From: RAM1 sp050247515
Lineage (GTDB): Bacteria; Pseudomonadota; Gammaproteobacteria; Burkholderiales; Burkholderiaceae_C
NCBI GenBank assembly: GCA_050247515.1
Contig: JBFWUB010000004.1
Coordinates: 62,001 to 126,000, forward strand
Direction of reading: 5' to 3'
Length of the DNA stretch: 64,000 nucleotides
The translations under genes and the position numbers were made by a program. Positions within the stretch are counted from its first letter, which is position 1. Each line of letters starts with the position of its first letter. Below the pieces are notes generated by a model. The model worked only from the letters and a program-made list of their open reading frames with translations, was not told the origin of the DNA and made no database searches. Positions 43,173 through 52,742 of the stretch are shown here, piece after piece.

Positions 43173-43206
43173 AAAAAGGGCAGCGCGGCGAACCGGGCTG
43201 CCCTTT
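43173..43206 (-). terminator. Intrinsic terminator of rpmE2
   Basis: A perfect 10-bp stem, AAAGGGCAGC against GCTGCCCTTT, spans 43175-43206, and on the minus strand it is followed by CCTTTTTGTTTG. It lies 16 bases after the rpmE2 stop. Confidence 0.88.
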
Positions 43207-43221
43207 GTGGCTTGAAGCGGA

Positions 43222-43506
43222 TTACTTGGCGGCTTCTTCGGCCTTGGCGCCGGCGCCCGGCTTGCCGAACTTCTTGAAGAACTTGTCAACACGGCCGCCC
43301 ATGTCGTTCACCGACTTCTGCGTGCCGGTGTAGAAGGGGTGCGACTCGCTGGAGGTGTCCAGCTTGAACAGCGGGTATTCCTTGCCGTCGTCGTGCTTGG
43401 CCATTTCCTTGGTGTTCACGCAGGAACGGGTCACAAACTTGAAGCCGTTGGACAGATCCAGGAACAGTACTTCGCGGTAGTTGGGGTGAATGCCTTCTTT
43501 GGCCAT
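43222..43506 (-). CDS. rpmE2: Ribosomal protein L31, type B (zinc-free)
   Basis: The 94 residues start MAKEGIHPNYREVLFLDLS and include SHPFYTGTQK, both typical of L31. The four zinc cysteines of the ordinary L31 are missing (only the C of RSCVNTK), so this is the type B paralogue used when zinc is scarce. An Ala/Lys-rich tail follows residue 80. RBS AAGGAAA is clear. Confidence 0.95.
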   Translation of the reverse strand: MAKEGIHPNYREVLFLDLSNGFKFVTRSCVNTKEMAKHDDGKEYPLFKLDTSSESHPFYTGTQKSVNDMGGRVDKFFKKFGKPGAGAKAEEAAK

Positions 43507-43639
43507 GATGTTTTCCTTGATTCAGGTGCGGGAGCCGCCACCGGACCACCCGGGGTACTTTCCGCAAAGCTTGCGATTATTGCACAAAATCAATCACTTA
43601 CGACGTATTTGCGTGTGCCGTGCCTTTTCCAGGATGCGT

Positions 43640-43711
43640 GGATCCGGCTTTGCCGGTCCACTGCATCGCCCCCCAGTGGGAGGCGGCGGCCGCAGGCCGC
43701 TTCGGGGGGCG
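43640..43711. repeat. GC hairpin repeat at the rho 3' end
   Basis: Two hairpins are adjacent: GGATCCGGC/GCCGGTCC around TTT (43640-43659) and CGCCCCCC/GGGGGGCG (43667-43711) with an inner GCGGC/GCCGC stem. The second abuts the rho stop. There is no T-run, so it is not a classical intrinsic terminator. The composition resembles the repeats at 17891 and 57849 but is a different variant. Confidence 0.6.
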
Positions 43712-44977
43712 TCAACCGCCCCTTCGCATCATGTCGAAGAACTCGACGTTCGACTTGGTGGCGCGCATCGATTTCAGCACCATTTCCATGGACTCGATTT
43801 CGTCCATGTTGTACATGAACTGGCGCAGGATGCGGGTCTTTTGCAGGATCTCGGGGGCCAGCAGCAGTTCTTCGCGGCGGGTGCCGCTGCGGTTGAGCTG
43901 GATCGACGGGAACACGCGCTTTTCATACAGGCGGCGGTCCAGGTGGATTTCGCTGTTGCCCGTGCCCTTGAACTCTTCAAAGATCACTTCGTCCATGCGG
44001 CTGCCGGTGTCGATCAGCGCGGTGGCGATGATGGTCAGCGAGCCGCCTTCTTCCACGTTGCGGGCCGCGCCCAGGAAGCGCTTGGGGCGTTGCAGCGCGT
44101 TGGCGTCCACGCCGCCAGTCAGCACCTTGCCCGAGCTGGGCACCACGTTGTTGTAGGCCCGGGCCAGGCGCGTGATGGAGTCCAGCAGGATCACCACGTC
44201 CTTTTTCAGCTCGACCAGGCGCTTGGCGCGTTCGATCACCATTTCGGCCACGTGCACGTGGCGCGCGGCGGGTTCGTCAAAGGTGGAGGCAATCACCTCG
44301 GCCTTCACCGAGCGCTGCATTTCGGTCACTTCCTCGGGGCGCTCGTCGACCAGCAGCACCATCATGTAGCTGTCAGGGTAGTTGGCCGCGATGGCGTGGG
44401 CGATGTGCTGCATCATCACCGTCTTGCCGCTCTTGGGCGGGGCCACCAGCAGGGCGCGCTGGCCCTTGCCGATGGGGGCAATGATGTCGATCACGCGGCC
44501 GGTGATGTTTTCCTCGCCCTTGATGCCTTCGCGCTCCAGCTTCATCTGTTCCTTGGGGAACAGCGGGGTCAGGTTTTCAAACATGACCTTGTGCTTGTTC
44601 TGCTCGGGCGGGCCGTCATTGACCTTGTCCAGCTTGGTCAGCGCAAAGTAGCGTTCGCCGTCCTTGGGGATGCGCACTTCGCCTTCGATCATGTCGCCGG
44701 TGTGCAGGTTGAACCTGCGCACCTGGCTGGGGCTGATGTAGATGTCGTCGGTGCTGGCGGTGTAGCTGGTGTCGGGGCTGCGCAGGAAGCCGAAGCCGTC
44801 GGGCAGGATCTCCAGCACGCCGTCGGCAAAAACCTGTTCGCCGGCCTTCGCACGCTTCTTGATGATGGCGAACATCAGCTCCTGCTTGCGCATGCGGCCG
44901 GTGTTTTCGATCTCAAGCTCTTCAGCCTGCTTCAGGACTTCAGACACGTGCAGTGCCTTGAGTTCGTTTAAGTGCAT
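43712..44977 (-). CDS. rho: Transcription termination factor Rho
   Basis: The 421-residue hexameric RNA helicase has an N-terminal Rho domain and RNA-binding OB fold with DGFGFLRSPDTSY, Walker A APPKSGKTVMM, Walker B DVVILLDSITRLARAYN and the R-loop region SSGKVLTGGVDANAL. Ser replaces the more common Ala in the P-loop (PPKAGKT). It follows trxA after a terminator and a leader of about 130 bases. Confidence 0.97.
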   Translation of the reverse strand: MHLNELKALHVSEVLKQAEELEIENTGRMRKQELMFAIIKKRAKAGEQVFADGVLEILPDGFGFLRSPDTSYTASTDDIYISPSQVRRFNLHTGDMIEGEVRIPKDGERYFALTKLDKVNDGPPEQNKHKVMFENLTPLFPKEQMKLEREGIKGEENITGRVIDIIAPIGKGQRALLVAPPKSGKTVMMQHIAHAIAANYPDSYMMVLLVDERPEEVTEMQRSVKAEVIASTFDEPAARHVHVAEMVIERAKRLVELKKDVVILLDSITRLARAYNNVVPSSGKVLTGGVDANALQRPKRFLGAARNVEEGGSLTIIATALIDTGSRMDEVIFEEFKGTGNSEIHLDRRLYEKRVFPSIQLNRSGTRREELLLAPEILQKTRILRQFMYNMDEIESMEMVLKSMRATKSNVEFFDMMRRGG

Positions 44978-45109
44978 GGAATGACCCCTTTGGGGGAGTT
45001 CTGTGAAAACGGGGGGGAGGGTGTCGGTCAGCTGCGAAAGATGCCGCGCCGGCCGGGAACTCGAACTGGCTCGCCGTTTTTGCGGACCAGTGAACTGGAA
45101 AAGATTATG

Positions 45110-45152
45110 ACAGGAAAAACAGCGCGGCCGGGCAAAAGTGCGCCGGCCGCGC
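45110..45152 (-). terminator. Intrinsic terminator of trxA
   Basis: A perfect 10-bp stem, GCGCGGCCGG (45122-45131) against CCGGCCGCGC (45143-45152), with an 11-base loop. On the minus strand it continues as TGTTTTTCCTG. It lies ten bases after the trxA stop. CATAAT just beyond could be the rho -10 box. Confidence 0.85.
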
Positions 45153-45162
45153 GGGGGGGGGA

Positions 45163-45495
45163 TCAGGCCAGTTGCTGGTCGATGAACGCGGTGAGCTGGG
45201 CCTTGCTCATGGCGCCGACCTTGGTGGCGGCGAGCTGGCCGTCCTTGAACAGCATCAGCGTGGGGATGCCGCGGATGCCGAACTTGGCCGGAATGTCGCG
45301 GTTTTCATCGACGTTCATCTTGGCAATCTGCAGCTTGCCCTGGTAAGTGCTGGACACCTCGTCCAGGATCGGGGCGATCATCTTGCAGGGGCCGCACCAC
45401 TCGGCCCAGTAGTCCACCAGCACGGGTTTGTCGGCCTTGAGCACATCGGCCTCGAAGCTGGTGTCGGAGATATGTTTGATGAGGTCGCTGGCCAT
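45163..45495 (-). CDS. trxA: Thioredoxin
   Basis: From ATG 45495 (RBS AAGGAA) the protein has 110 residues with the active site WCGPC (C34, C37) and the cis-Pro loop IRGIPTLMLF. It is the general disulfide reductant of the cytoplasm and could recycle ArsC here. trxA-rho is a conserved pair. Upstream in-frame codons to 45567 overlap the divergent promoter and are unlikely coding. Confidence 0.97.
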   Translation of the reverse strand: MASDLIKHISDTSFEADVLKADKPVLVDYWAEWCGPCKMIAPILDEVSSTYQGKLQIAKMNVDENRDIPAKFGIRGIPTLMLFKDGQLAATKVGAMSKAQLTAFIDQQLA

Positions 45496-45572
45496 GGTGA
45501 TTCCTTGGTTGTCAGTTGGCGGTACAGCTAAAGTGGGGGAATTGTGACAGAAACCAAGTCCCTCCACAGGCC

Positions 45573-48140
45573 ATGGAAAGCCCCCCGCGCGCTATGGATG
45601 CGATAGCGCAAAGCCATCAGGCCGCGCCCGCCGCGCAGGCCGTACTGGACGCGTTGATGGTCCGGGTCAAAACCCTGCTGGACAGCCGCGCCGCGCACCC
45701 CGCACGCACGGTGGTGCTGGTGCCGTACGCCCAGTTGATGCCCAGGGCCGCCAGGGCCTGGGCGCGCGTGGTGCCCAGCGGCTTTGCGCCGCGCTTTGAA
45801 TCGACCATGAACTGGGCGCGCAGCCAGGGCGGCCCGCAAGGCGGCTTTGTCCCCGGCCCGCTGGACCTGTGCCACGACGCCGCGCGCGACCTGCTGGCCG
45901 CGCAGGCCCTGCTGGCCGGCGCGGGCCTGGGTGAGCAGCGCGACCTGCTGGCCGCCCGCGTGGTGGAGGCTGCGGGCCAGCTCAGCGCGCTGGCCGCTGC
46001 GGTACACCCTGCGCAGCGCCCGGCCTGGGCCGCACACATGCGCGCCGTGGTGGCGGGCGGGCTGGACGCCCCGGTGCTGGCGCTGGAGCTGGCCGTGGCC
46101 CGCGTGGCGCTGGAATGGGTGGCCGCGTCGGCCTATGCCACGGACTGCCTGCTGGCTGACGCGGTGCGCCAGGACGTGGACTGCCTGGTGGTGCTGCAGG
46201 GCTACCAGAGCGAGCCGCTGGTGGAGGCCATCCGCGCGCATTTTGGCGACAAGGCCGTGGCGCTGCCGCTGATGCAGGCCAGCGCGCCCGGTGCCGTGGC
46301 GCTGCATGCCGCGCAAGACCCCGAGGACGAAGCCGCGCGCGCGGCCGCCTGCGTGCTGCAGCACCTGGGCGTCGGCCGCAGCCCGGTGGCGCTGGCCGCA
46401 ACCGACCGCGCGCTCACCCGGCGCATCCGCGCGCTGCTGGGCGCGCAGGGCCTGCGCATCCGCGATGAAACGGGCTGGAAGCTGTCCACCACGCGCGCCG
46501 CCGCGCACCTGATGACCGCGCTGCGCGCGGCGCGGCATGACGCCACCAGTGATGCGGTGCTGGACTGGCTCAAGCATGCCCTTGCGCTGCAGGGCCCGGC
46601 CTTGCAGCGGCTGGAGAAAGCCCTGCGCGAGGCGGGCGTGCGCGACTGGCCTGGCGCCGTGGTGCGGTTGCAGGCACGCGATGAATTGACGGCGCTGCTG
46701 ACGCAGGTGGAAGCACTGCGCGCCGGCCTGCAGCGCCCGCGGGCGCTGGCCGCCTGGCTGCAGGCGCTTCGCGAGCTGCTGCAGGCCAGCGGCCAGTGGC
46801 AGCGGCTGGCGGGTGACGCCGCGGGCGACGCTGCCATTGCCGCGCTGCGCCTGGCCGATGAGGCACAGGCCGAGTGGGCCGCCATACCCCATGCCGCGCG
46901 CCGCATGGCCCTGCATGAGTTCACCGCCTGGGTGACCGGCGTGCTGGAAGACGCCAGCTTCAAGCCCACGCATCCGCGCGACGAGCAGGTGGTGATCCTG
47001 CCGTTCCCGCAGATGCTGGGCCAGCCCTTTGCCGCCGCCGTGCTGCCCGGCTGCGACGAGGCCAACCTGCCCGCCGCCCCCGAGCCCACCGGCGCCTGGA
47101 CGGCCGGCCAGCGCGCGGCGCTGGGCCTGCCCACGCGTGAGGCGCTGGAAGCCGCCCAGCGTGCCGGCTGGCAGCAGGCGCTGGCCGTGGCGCAGGTGGA
47201 TGTGCTGTGGCGCACCGCCGACGCCGCCGGTGAACCGGTGCTGCCCAGCCCGCTGGTGCAGCAGCTGCAGCTGGACGGCGCGGCGCAGATGGCCCCCGAC
47301 CCGCGCCTGAGCCACGCCGTGCCCGCCGCCCCCACGCCGCGCCCGCAGCCCAGCGGCGCGGCGCTGGCGCTGGCGCGGCTGTCGGCCAGCGCCTATGAAG
47401 ATCTGCGCCGCTGCCCCTACCGCTTTTTTGCGCTGCGCCAGCTGGGCCTGAAAGAAGCCGACGAACTGGACACCGGGCTGGACAAACGCGACTTCGGCAC
47501 CTGGCTGCATGCGGTGCTGGGGCATTTCCACAACGCGCTGGCCGCGCAGCCCGTGCCTGCGGGACCCCAGCGGCTGGCGTTGATTGAAGACGCCGCGCAG
47601 GCGCAGACCCGCGCCCTGGGCCTGTCCGAAAGCGAATTCCTGCCGTTTGCCGCCAGCTGGCCGCAGGCGCGCGACGGCTACCTGGCCTGGCTTGAAGGGC
47701 ATGAGGCGCAAGGCGCGCAGTTCCGGGAGGCCGAGGCCGACCGCACCACCCCGCTGGGCCCGCTGACGCTGATAGGCCGGCTGGACCGCATCGACAGCCT
47801 GGCCGGCGGCATGGCCATGGTGATGGACTACAAGACCGAGGCGCTGGACGTGACCCGCAAGCGCGTGAAGGCCGCGTCCGAGGACACCCAGCTGGCCTTC
47901 TATGCCGCGCTGCTGCCCGACGACCAGCTGCGCGCCGCCTATGTGAACGTGGGCGAGCGCGGCGAAACCCGCACGGTGGAGCAGGAGGATGTGGTGGCCG
48001 CGCGCGACGCGCTGATCGAAGGCATCCAGAACGACCTGCAGGCCATTGCCGGTGGCGCACCGCTACCCGCACTGGGCGAGGGCACGGTGTGCGACTTCTG
48101 CGCGGCGCGCGGCCTGTGCCGCAAGGACATGTGGTCATGA
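45573..48140 (+). CDS. addB: AddB-like nuclease subunit
   Basis: The 855-residue protein is AddB-like: an N-terminal helicase-like part with no working Walker A (VVLVPYAQLMPRAARAWA) and a C-terminal PD-(D/E)XK nuclease with GRLDRID and MVMDYKTEAL. Four cysteines for a 4Fe-4S cluster are visible: one in RRCPYRFF and three in CDFCAARGLC at the end. With AddA it resects DNA double-strand breaks. ATG 45573 is chosen; 45594 is possible. The stop overlaps addA by four bases. Confidence 0.88.
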   Translation: MESPPRAMDAIAQSHQAAPAAQAVLDALMVRVKTLLDSRAAHPARTVVLVPYAQLMPRAARAWARVVPSGFAPRFESTMNWARSQGGPQGGFVPGPLDLCHDAARDLLAAQALLAGAGLGEQRDLLAARVVEAAGQLSALAAAVHPAQRPAWAAHMRAVVAGGLDAPVLALELAVARVALEWVAASAYATDCLLADAVRQDVDCLVVLQGYQSEPLVEAIRAHFGDKAVALPLMQASAPGAVALHAAQDPEDEAARAAACVLQHLGVGRSPVALAATDRALTRRIRALLGAQGLRIRDETGWKLSTTRAAAHLMTALRAARHDATSDAVLDWLKHALALQGPALQRLEKALREAGVRDWPGAVVRLQARDELTALLTQVEALRAGLQRPRALAAWLQALRELLQASGQWQRLAGDAAGDAAIAALRLADEAQAEWAAIPHAARRMALHEFTAWVTGVLEDASFKPTHPRDEQVVILPFPQMLGQPFAAAVLPGCDEANLPAAPEPTGAWTAGQRAALGLPTREALEAAQRAGWQQALAVAQVDVLWRTADAAGEPVLPSPLVQQLQLDGAAQMAPDPRLSHAVPAAPTPRPQPSGAALALARLSASAYEDLRRCPYRFFALRQLGLKEADELDTGLDKRDFGTWLHAVLGHFHNALAAQPVPAGPQRLALIEDAAQAQTRALGLSESEFLPFAASWPQARDGYLAWLEGHEAQGAQFREAEADRTTPLGPLTLIGRLDRIDSLAGGMAMVMDYKTEALDVTRKRVKAASEDTQLAFYAALLPDDQLRAAYVNVGERGETRTVEQEDVVAARDALIEGIQNDLQAIAGGAPLPALGEGTVCDFCAARGLCRKDMWS

Positions 48141-51100
48141 CAGAGCCCGCCCTGCGCGAAACCGCGTACGCCTACGAACTGAACGGCCAGCGCGTGAGCC
48201 GGCCGGACTTTTACGCCGTGGCCTGCGACCCGCGGCGCAGCGTGGCGGTGGAGGCCTGCGCCGGCGCCGGCAAGACCTGGATGCTGGTGTCGCGCATGCT
48301 GCGCGCGCTGCTGGCAGGGGCGCAGCCGCATGAAATCCTGGCGATCACCTTCACCAAAAAGGCCGCGGGCGAAATGCGCCAGCGCCTGCAGCAGTGGCTG
48401 GAGGCCTTTGCCCAGGGCACGCCCGAACAGCTGCTGCACGAGCTGCACATCCGCGGCATCGCACCGCAGGCCGCACCGGCCCTGGTGGAACCCCTGCAAA
48501 ACCTGTACCGCGCGCTGCTGCAGTCGGGGCGCCCGGTGCAGGTGCGCACCTTTCACAGCTGGTTTGCCGCGCTGCTGCGCAACGCGCCGCTGGCCGTGCT
48601 GGACCGCCTGGGCCTGCCCGCCAGCTACGAGCTGCTGGAGGACGACAAGGATGCGGTGGCGGCGGTGTGGCGGCACTTCCATGCCGCCGTGGTGCGCGCG
48701 CCCGACGCCCGGCACGACTACCTGGAGGCGGTGGCGGTGCATGGCCGGTTCAACACCCTCAAGGCGCTGGAGGCCGCGCTGGCCAAGCGGGTTGAATTTG
48801 CGCTGGCCGACGCGCGGGGCGCGGTGAATGCGTCGGTCAAGCCTGCCGGTGAGCAGTTCCCGGCATTTGCCGGCCTCGCCGATCCGCTGCAAACGCTTGA
48901 CGACGACATGAGCCGCAGCCGCTGGCTGGCGCGCGCCCATACCTTGGGCACGGAGAAAAACAAAACGCCCCAGAAAGCCGCGCAACTGGTGGTGGACGCA
49001 TTCGCCACGCCCGAGCTGAACACCCGGTTCGCGCTGCTGCGCAAGGCGTTCTTCGTGGCGGACGAAGACCGCCTGACCAACCATCTGCTGAAGTTCGAGG
49101 CGGCGCAGCAGGCCGAGCCCGAGCTGCAGGCCCTGGCTGCCGCCGTGCGCCAGCACACCGCCTGGCAGCACCAGCAGCGCATGGCACGCCTGACCAGGCT
49201 GCTGCTTGCAGAGTTCTCTGCGCTCAAGCGCGAACGCGGCTGGGTGGACATGAACGACGTGGAACGCGCCGCGCTGGTCATGCTGTCGGACCCGGTGCTC
49301 AGCGGCTGGGTGCAGGAGCGGCTGGACGCGCGCGTGAGCCATCTGCTGATTGATGAATTCCAGGACACCAACCCGCTGCAGTGGCAGGCGCTGAACGCCT
49401 GGCTGTCGGGCTACGCGGGCGCGGGCGGCCAGGCCCCCAGCGTCTTCATCGTGGGCGACCCCAAGCAGAGCATCTACCGCTTTCGCCGGGCCGAGCCGCA
49501 GGTGTTCCGCGCGGCGCAGCAGTTTGTGATGGAGGCCCTGGGCGGCGACCTGCTGAGCTGCGACCACACCCATCGCAACGCGCAGCGCGTGCTGGCCGCG
49601 GTGAACGAGGCCATGGGCGCGGCGCAGGACGCGGGTGAATACGGTGGCTACCGCGCCCACACCACCGAATCGCCCGAAGAGGGCGCGGTGCAGCGGTTGC
49701 CGCAGATCGAACGCCCTACCCAGGAGGAGGTGCAGGACGATGCGCAGGCGCAGGCCCCGCTGGCCTGGCGCAACAGCCTGACCACCCCGCGCGAGCTGCC
49801 CGAGGACAGCCTGCGCACGCTGGAATGCCGCCAGGCCGCGCGCTGGATCGCGGCCGAGCTGGCCCAGGGCCGCGCGCCGGGCGACATCATGGTGCTGGCG
49901 CGCAAGCGCGAGCCGCTGTCGGTGCTGCAGGACGAGCTGCGCGCGCTGCACATCGCGGCCGTGCAGCCCGAAAAGAAAAACCTGGCCGACGCGCCCGAGG
50001 TGCAGGACGTGGTGGCGCTGCTGGACGCGCTGGTGTCGCCCGCGCACGATTTGTCATTGGCGCGCGCATTGAAATCCCCGCTGTTCAGCGTGCCTGACAG
50101 CGCGCTGGCCCACCTGGCCGGCCTGAAGCGCGCGGCCCAGGCCCGGCAACTGGCCGTGAGCTGGTATGAGCTGCTGCAGCAGGGCGACGAGGGCGGCGAG
50201 GGCGGCGAAGGCAGCCTGTTGCCCCCGCCATTGGCCGGCGTGGGCACGGTGCTGGCGCGCTGGCAGGGCTGGGTGGCCGCGCTGCCGCCGCACGACGCGC
50301 TGGACGCGATCTATCACGACGCCATCCACGGCCAGGACCTGGCCGCGCGCTTTGCCGCCGCCGCGCCGGCGCCGCTGCGTGCATCGGTGGTAGCCAACCT
50401 GGGCGCACTGTTGGGTGCGGCGTTGCAGATCGACGGGGCGCGCTTTCTGACCCCCTATGCGCTGGTGCGGGCGCTGCGCGCGGGTGGCGCACGGGCGCCC
50501 GCGCTGGCCGGCGAGGGCACGGTGCGCCTGATGACGGTGCACGGTGCCAAGGGGCTGGAGGCACCGCTGGTGCTGATGCTGGACACCGACGCCGAAGCGC
50601 CCAAGGCCGAAACCATGGGCGTGTTGGTGGAATGGCCCGGCGCGGCCGAGGCGCCCCAGCGCTTTGCCTTCCTGGCCAGCGAAAGCCGCCCGCCCGCCTG
50701 CACCGTGGACGCCCTGGCCGCCGAGCAGACCGCCCGCCAGCGCGAAGAGCTCAACGCGCTGTACGTGGCCATGACGCGCGCGCGCGGGGTGCTGGTGCTG
50801 TCGTCCACCCAGCCGCACCGGGCCGCGCCGGCCAGCTGGTGGCAGCGGCTGCTGCCGCTGGCCGAGCCCATCGCCGCGCCCGCGCAGGCCGTGGCGGCGC
50901 CAACGCCAGCACAAAAGCCCGACGCGCAGACCGCGACCTTTGTGATGCAAATGCTGCCACCCGCGCCGCAGCAGGCCGCAGCCCCCGCCGTGCCCGCCGG
51001 GGAAGACGAAGACACCCCCGCCGCCCGCCTGGGCCGGGCCATGCACCGCCTGCTGGAATGGTGGGTGCCCGGCGCAGCGGCAGGCGGCGCCGGCTGGCCG

Positions 51101-51472
51101 GCCGCGCAGCGCCTGTCGGTACAGCGCGAATTTGCCTTGGGCGCAGAACAGATCGACCAGGCCGCTGCCATGGCGCAGCGCATACTCACGGGCGACGGCG
51201 CCTGGGCCTGGGACAGCGCGGTGGTGGACTGGCAGGGCAACGAAGTGCTGATCCACCACGCCGGCCAGGCGCTGCGGCTGGACCGGCTGGTGCACCGGCG
51301 CGACACCGGCGAATGGTGGGTGCTGGACCACAAAACCGCAGCCCGGCCCGAGCTGCAGCCCGGGCTGCAGGACAAGATGAACAGCTACCGCGCCGCGGTG
51401 CAGGCGGCGTACCCGCAGGCCGTGGTGCGCGCCGCGTACCTCACGGCGCAGGGCCAACTGAGAAACATATAA
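48137..51472 (+). CDS. addA: AddA-like helicase-nuclease
   Basis: At 1111 residues this is a UvrD-type superfamily 1 helicase with Walker A CAGAGKT (K46), DEFQDTNPLQW (Walker B), DPKQSIYRFR, TVHGAKGLEAPLV and YVAMTRARGVLVL. The C-terminal nuclease shows LDRLVHRR and WVLDHKTAARP. AddAB replaces RecBCD in many betaproteobacteria. It overlaps addB by four bases and ends four bases before the flavoprotein gene. Confidence 0.92.
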   Translation: MTEPALRETAYAYELNGQRVSRPDFYAVACDPRRSVAVEACAGAGKTWMLVSRMLRALLAGAQPHEILAITFTKKAAGEMRQRLQQWLEAFAQGTPEQLLHELHIRGIAPQAAPALVEPLQNLYRALLQSGRPVQVRTFHSWFAALLRNAPLAVLDRLGLPASYELLEDDKDAVAAVWRHFHAAVVRAPDARHDYLEAVAVHGRFNTLKALEAALAKRVEFALADARGAVNASVKPAGEQFPAFAGLADPLQTLDDDMSRSRWLARAHTLGTEKNKTPQKAAQLVVDAFATPELNTRFALLRKAFFVADEDRLTNHLLKFEAAQQAEPELQALAAAVRQHTAWQHQQRMARLTRLLLAEFSALKRERGWVDMNDVERAALVMLSDPVLSGWVQERLDARVSHLLIDEFQDTNPLQWQALNAWLSGYAGAGGQAPSVFIVGDPKQSIYRFRRAEPQVFRAAQQFVMEALGGDLLSCDHTHRNAQRVLAAVNEAMGAAQDAGEYGGYRAHTTESPEEGAVQRLPQIERPTQEEVQDDAQAQAPLAWRNSLTTPRELPEDSLRTLECRQAARWIAAELAQGRAPGDIMVLARKREPLSVLQDELRALHIAAVQPEKKNLADAPEVQDVVALLDALVSPAHDLSLARALKSPLFSVPDSALAHLAGLKRAAQARQLAVSWYELLQQGDEGGEGGEGSLLPPPLAGVGTVLARWQGWVAALPPHDALDAIYHDAIHGQDLAARFAAAAPAPLRASVVANLGALLGAALQIDGARFLTPYALVRALRAGGARAPALAGEGTVRLMTVHGAKGLEAPLVLMLDTDAEAPKAETMGVLVEWPGAAEAPQRFAFLASESRPPACTVDALAAEQTARQREELNALYVAMTRARGVLVLSSTQPHRAAPASWWQRLLPLAEPIAAPAQAVAAPTPAQKPDAQTATFVMQMLPPAPQQAAAPAVPAGEDEDTPAARLGRAMHRLLEWWVPGAAAGGAGWPAAQRLSVQREFALGAEQIDQAAAMAQRILTGDGAWAWDSAVVDWQGNEVLIHHAGQALRLDRLVHRRDTGEWWVLDHKTAARPELQPGLQDKMNSYRAAVQAAYPQAVVRAAYLTAQGQLRNI

Positions 51473-51476
51473 CGCA

Positions 51477-52709
51477 ATGAGCAATGTGATCGTGGTGGGC
51501 GCAGGCCCGGCTGGCCTGATGGCCGCCGAAGTGCTGGCCCAGGCCGGCGTGACCGTGGACGTGGTGGACGCCATGCCCTCGGTGGGGCGCAAATTTCTGC
51601 TGGCGGGCAAGGGCGGGCTGAACCTGACGCATTCAGAACCGCAGCCGCTGTTCGGGCAACGCTACGGCGCGCGCCAGCCACAGCTGGCCCGGCTGCTGGA
51701 AGGCTTTGGCCCCGACGCTTTACGCGCCTGGGCGCAGGGCCTGGGCATCAGCACCTTTGTGGGCAGCTCGGGCCGCGTGTTCCCCACCGACATGAAGGCC
51801 GCGCCGCTGCTGCGCGCCTGGCTGCACCGCCTGCGTGAATCGGGCGTGCGCTTTCACATGCGCGAACGCTGGCTGGGCTGGGATGAGCAAGGCGCGCTGC
51901 GTTTTGCCACGCCGCAGGGCGAAGCCATCCGCAGCGCCAGCGCCGTGGTGCTGGCCCTGGGCGGCGCCAGCTGGGCGCGGCTGGGCTCCGACGGCGCCTG
52001 GGTGCCGCTGCTGGCCCAGCGCGGCGTGCCCGTGGCGCCGCTGCTGCCCGCCAACTGCGGCTTTGACAAGGCGGGCGGATGGACTGACTACTTTGCCAGC
52101 CGCTTTGCGGGCCAGCCCTTCAAAAGCGTGGCCATCCGCTGCACGGATGCACAGGGCAACACGTTCGAGCGAAAAGGCGAATTCGTGGCCACGGCCACGG
52201 GGCTGGAGGGCAGCCTGGTCTATGCCGCGTCAGCCGGGCTGCGCGACCAGATCGCTGCCAGCGGCCAGGCCACATTGACGATTGACCTGCTGCCCGCCCG
52301 CACGGCCGACCAGGTGCTGGCCGAGGTGAAACACCCGCGCGGCTCACGCTCGCTGTCCAGCCACCTGAAAAGCCGCCTGGGCCTGGACGGCATCAAGGCC
52401 GCCGTGCTGCACGAGGTGCTGGACAAAGCCGCCTACAACGACCCGGCCCAACTGGCCGCCACCATCAAGGCCGTGCCCATCACGCTGTCCGCGCCGCGCC
52501 CCATCGACGAAGCCATCAGCACGGCCGGCGGCGTGCCGTTTGAGGCGATGGACGAAGGCCTGATGCTGAAAGACGCGCCCGGCGTGTTCTGCGCCGGCGA
52601 GATGCTGGACTGGGAGGCGCCCACCGGCGGCTACCTGCTCACGGCGTGTTTTGCCAGCGGGCGGGTGGCGGGGCAGGGGGCGGTGGGCTGGCTCAGCGCG
52701 GCTGGCTGA
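51477..52709 (+). CDS. FAD-dependent flavoprotein of the HI0933/TIGR03862 type
   Basis: The 410-residue protein begins with a dinucleotide-binding fold VIVVGAGPAGLMAAEVL and the family-specific GRKFLLAGKGGLNLTHSEP. The C-terminus has GVFCAGEMLDWEAPTGGYLL, the second FAD-binding element. The family's physiological reaction is unclear. It is likely co-transcribed with addAB. Confidence 0.85.
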   Translation: MSNVIVVGAGPAGLMAAEVLAQAGVTVDVVDAMPSVGRKFLLAGKGGLNLTHSEPQPLFGQRYGARQPQLARLLEGFGPDALRAWAQGLGISTFVGSSGRVFPTDMKAAPLLRAWLHRLRESGVRFHMRERWLGWDEQGALRFATPQGEAIRSASAVVLALGGASWARLGSDGAWVPLLAQRGVPVAPLLPANCGFDKAGGWTDYFASRFAGQPFKSVAIRCTDAQGNTFERKGEFVATATGLEGSLVYAASAGLRDQIAASGQATLTIDLLPARTADQVLAEVKHPRGSRSLSSHLKSRLGLDGIKAAVLHEVLDKAAYNDPAQLAATIKAVPITLSAPRPIDEAISTAGGVPFEAMDEGLMLKDAPGVFCAGEMLDWEAPTGGYLLTACFASGRVAGQGAVGWLSAAG

Positions 52710-52742
52710 GCGGTACCAGGACGACGTTCAGGCTCCGGCGGC

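Noticed and set aside
43158..43175. TGTCACATCAAAC as a Pho box near rpmE2
   Set aside because: Only one half-site is present; nothing matches 11 bases on either side.
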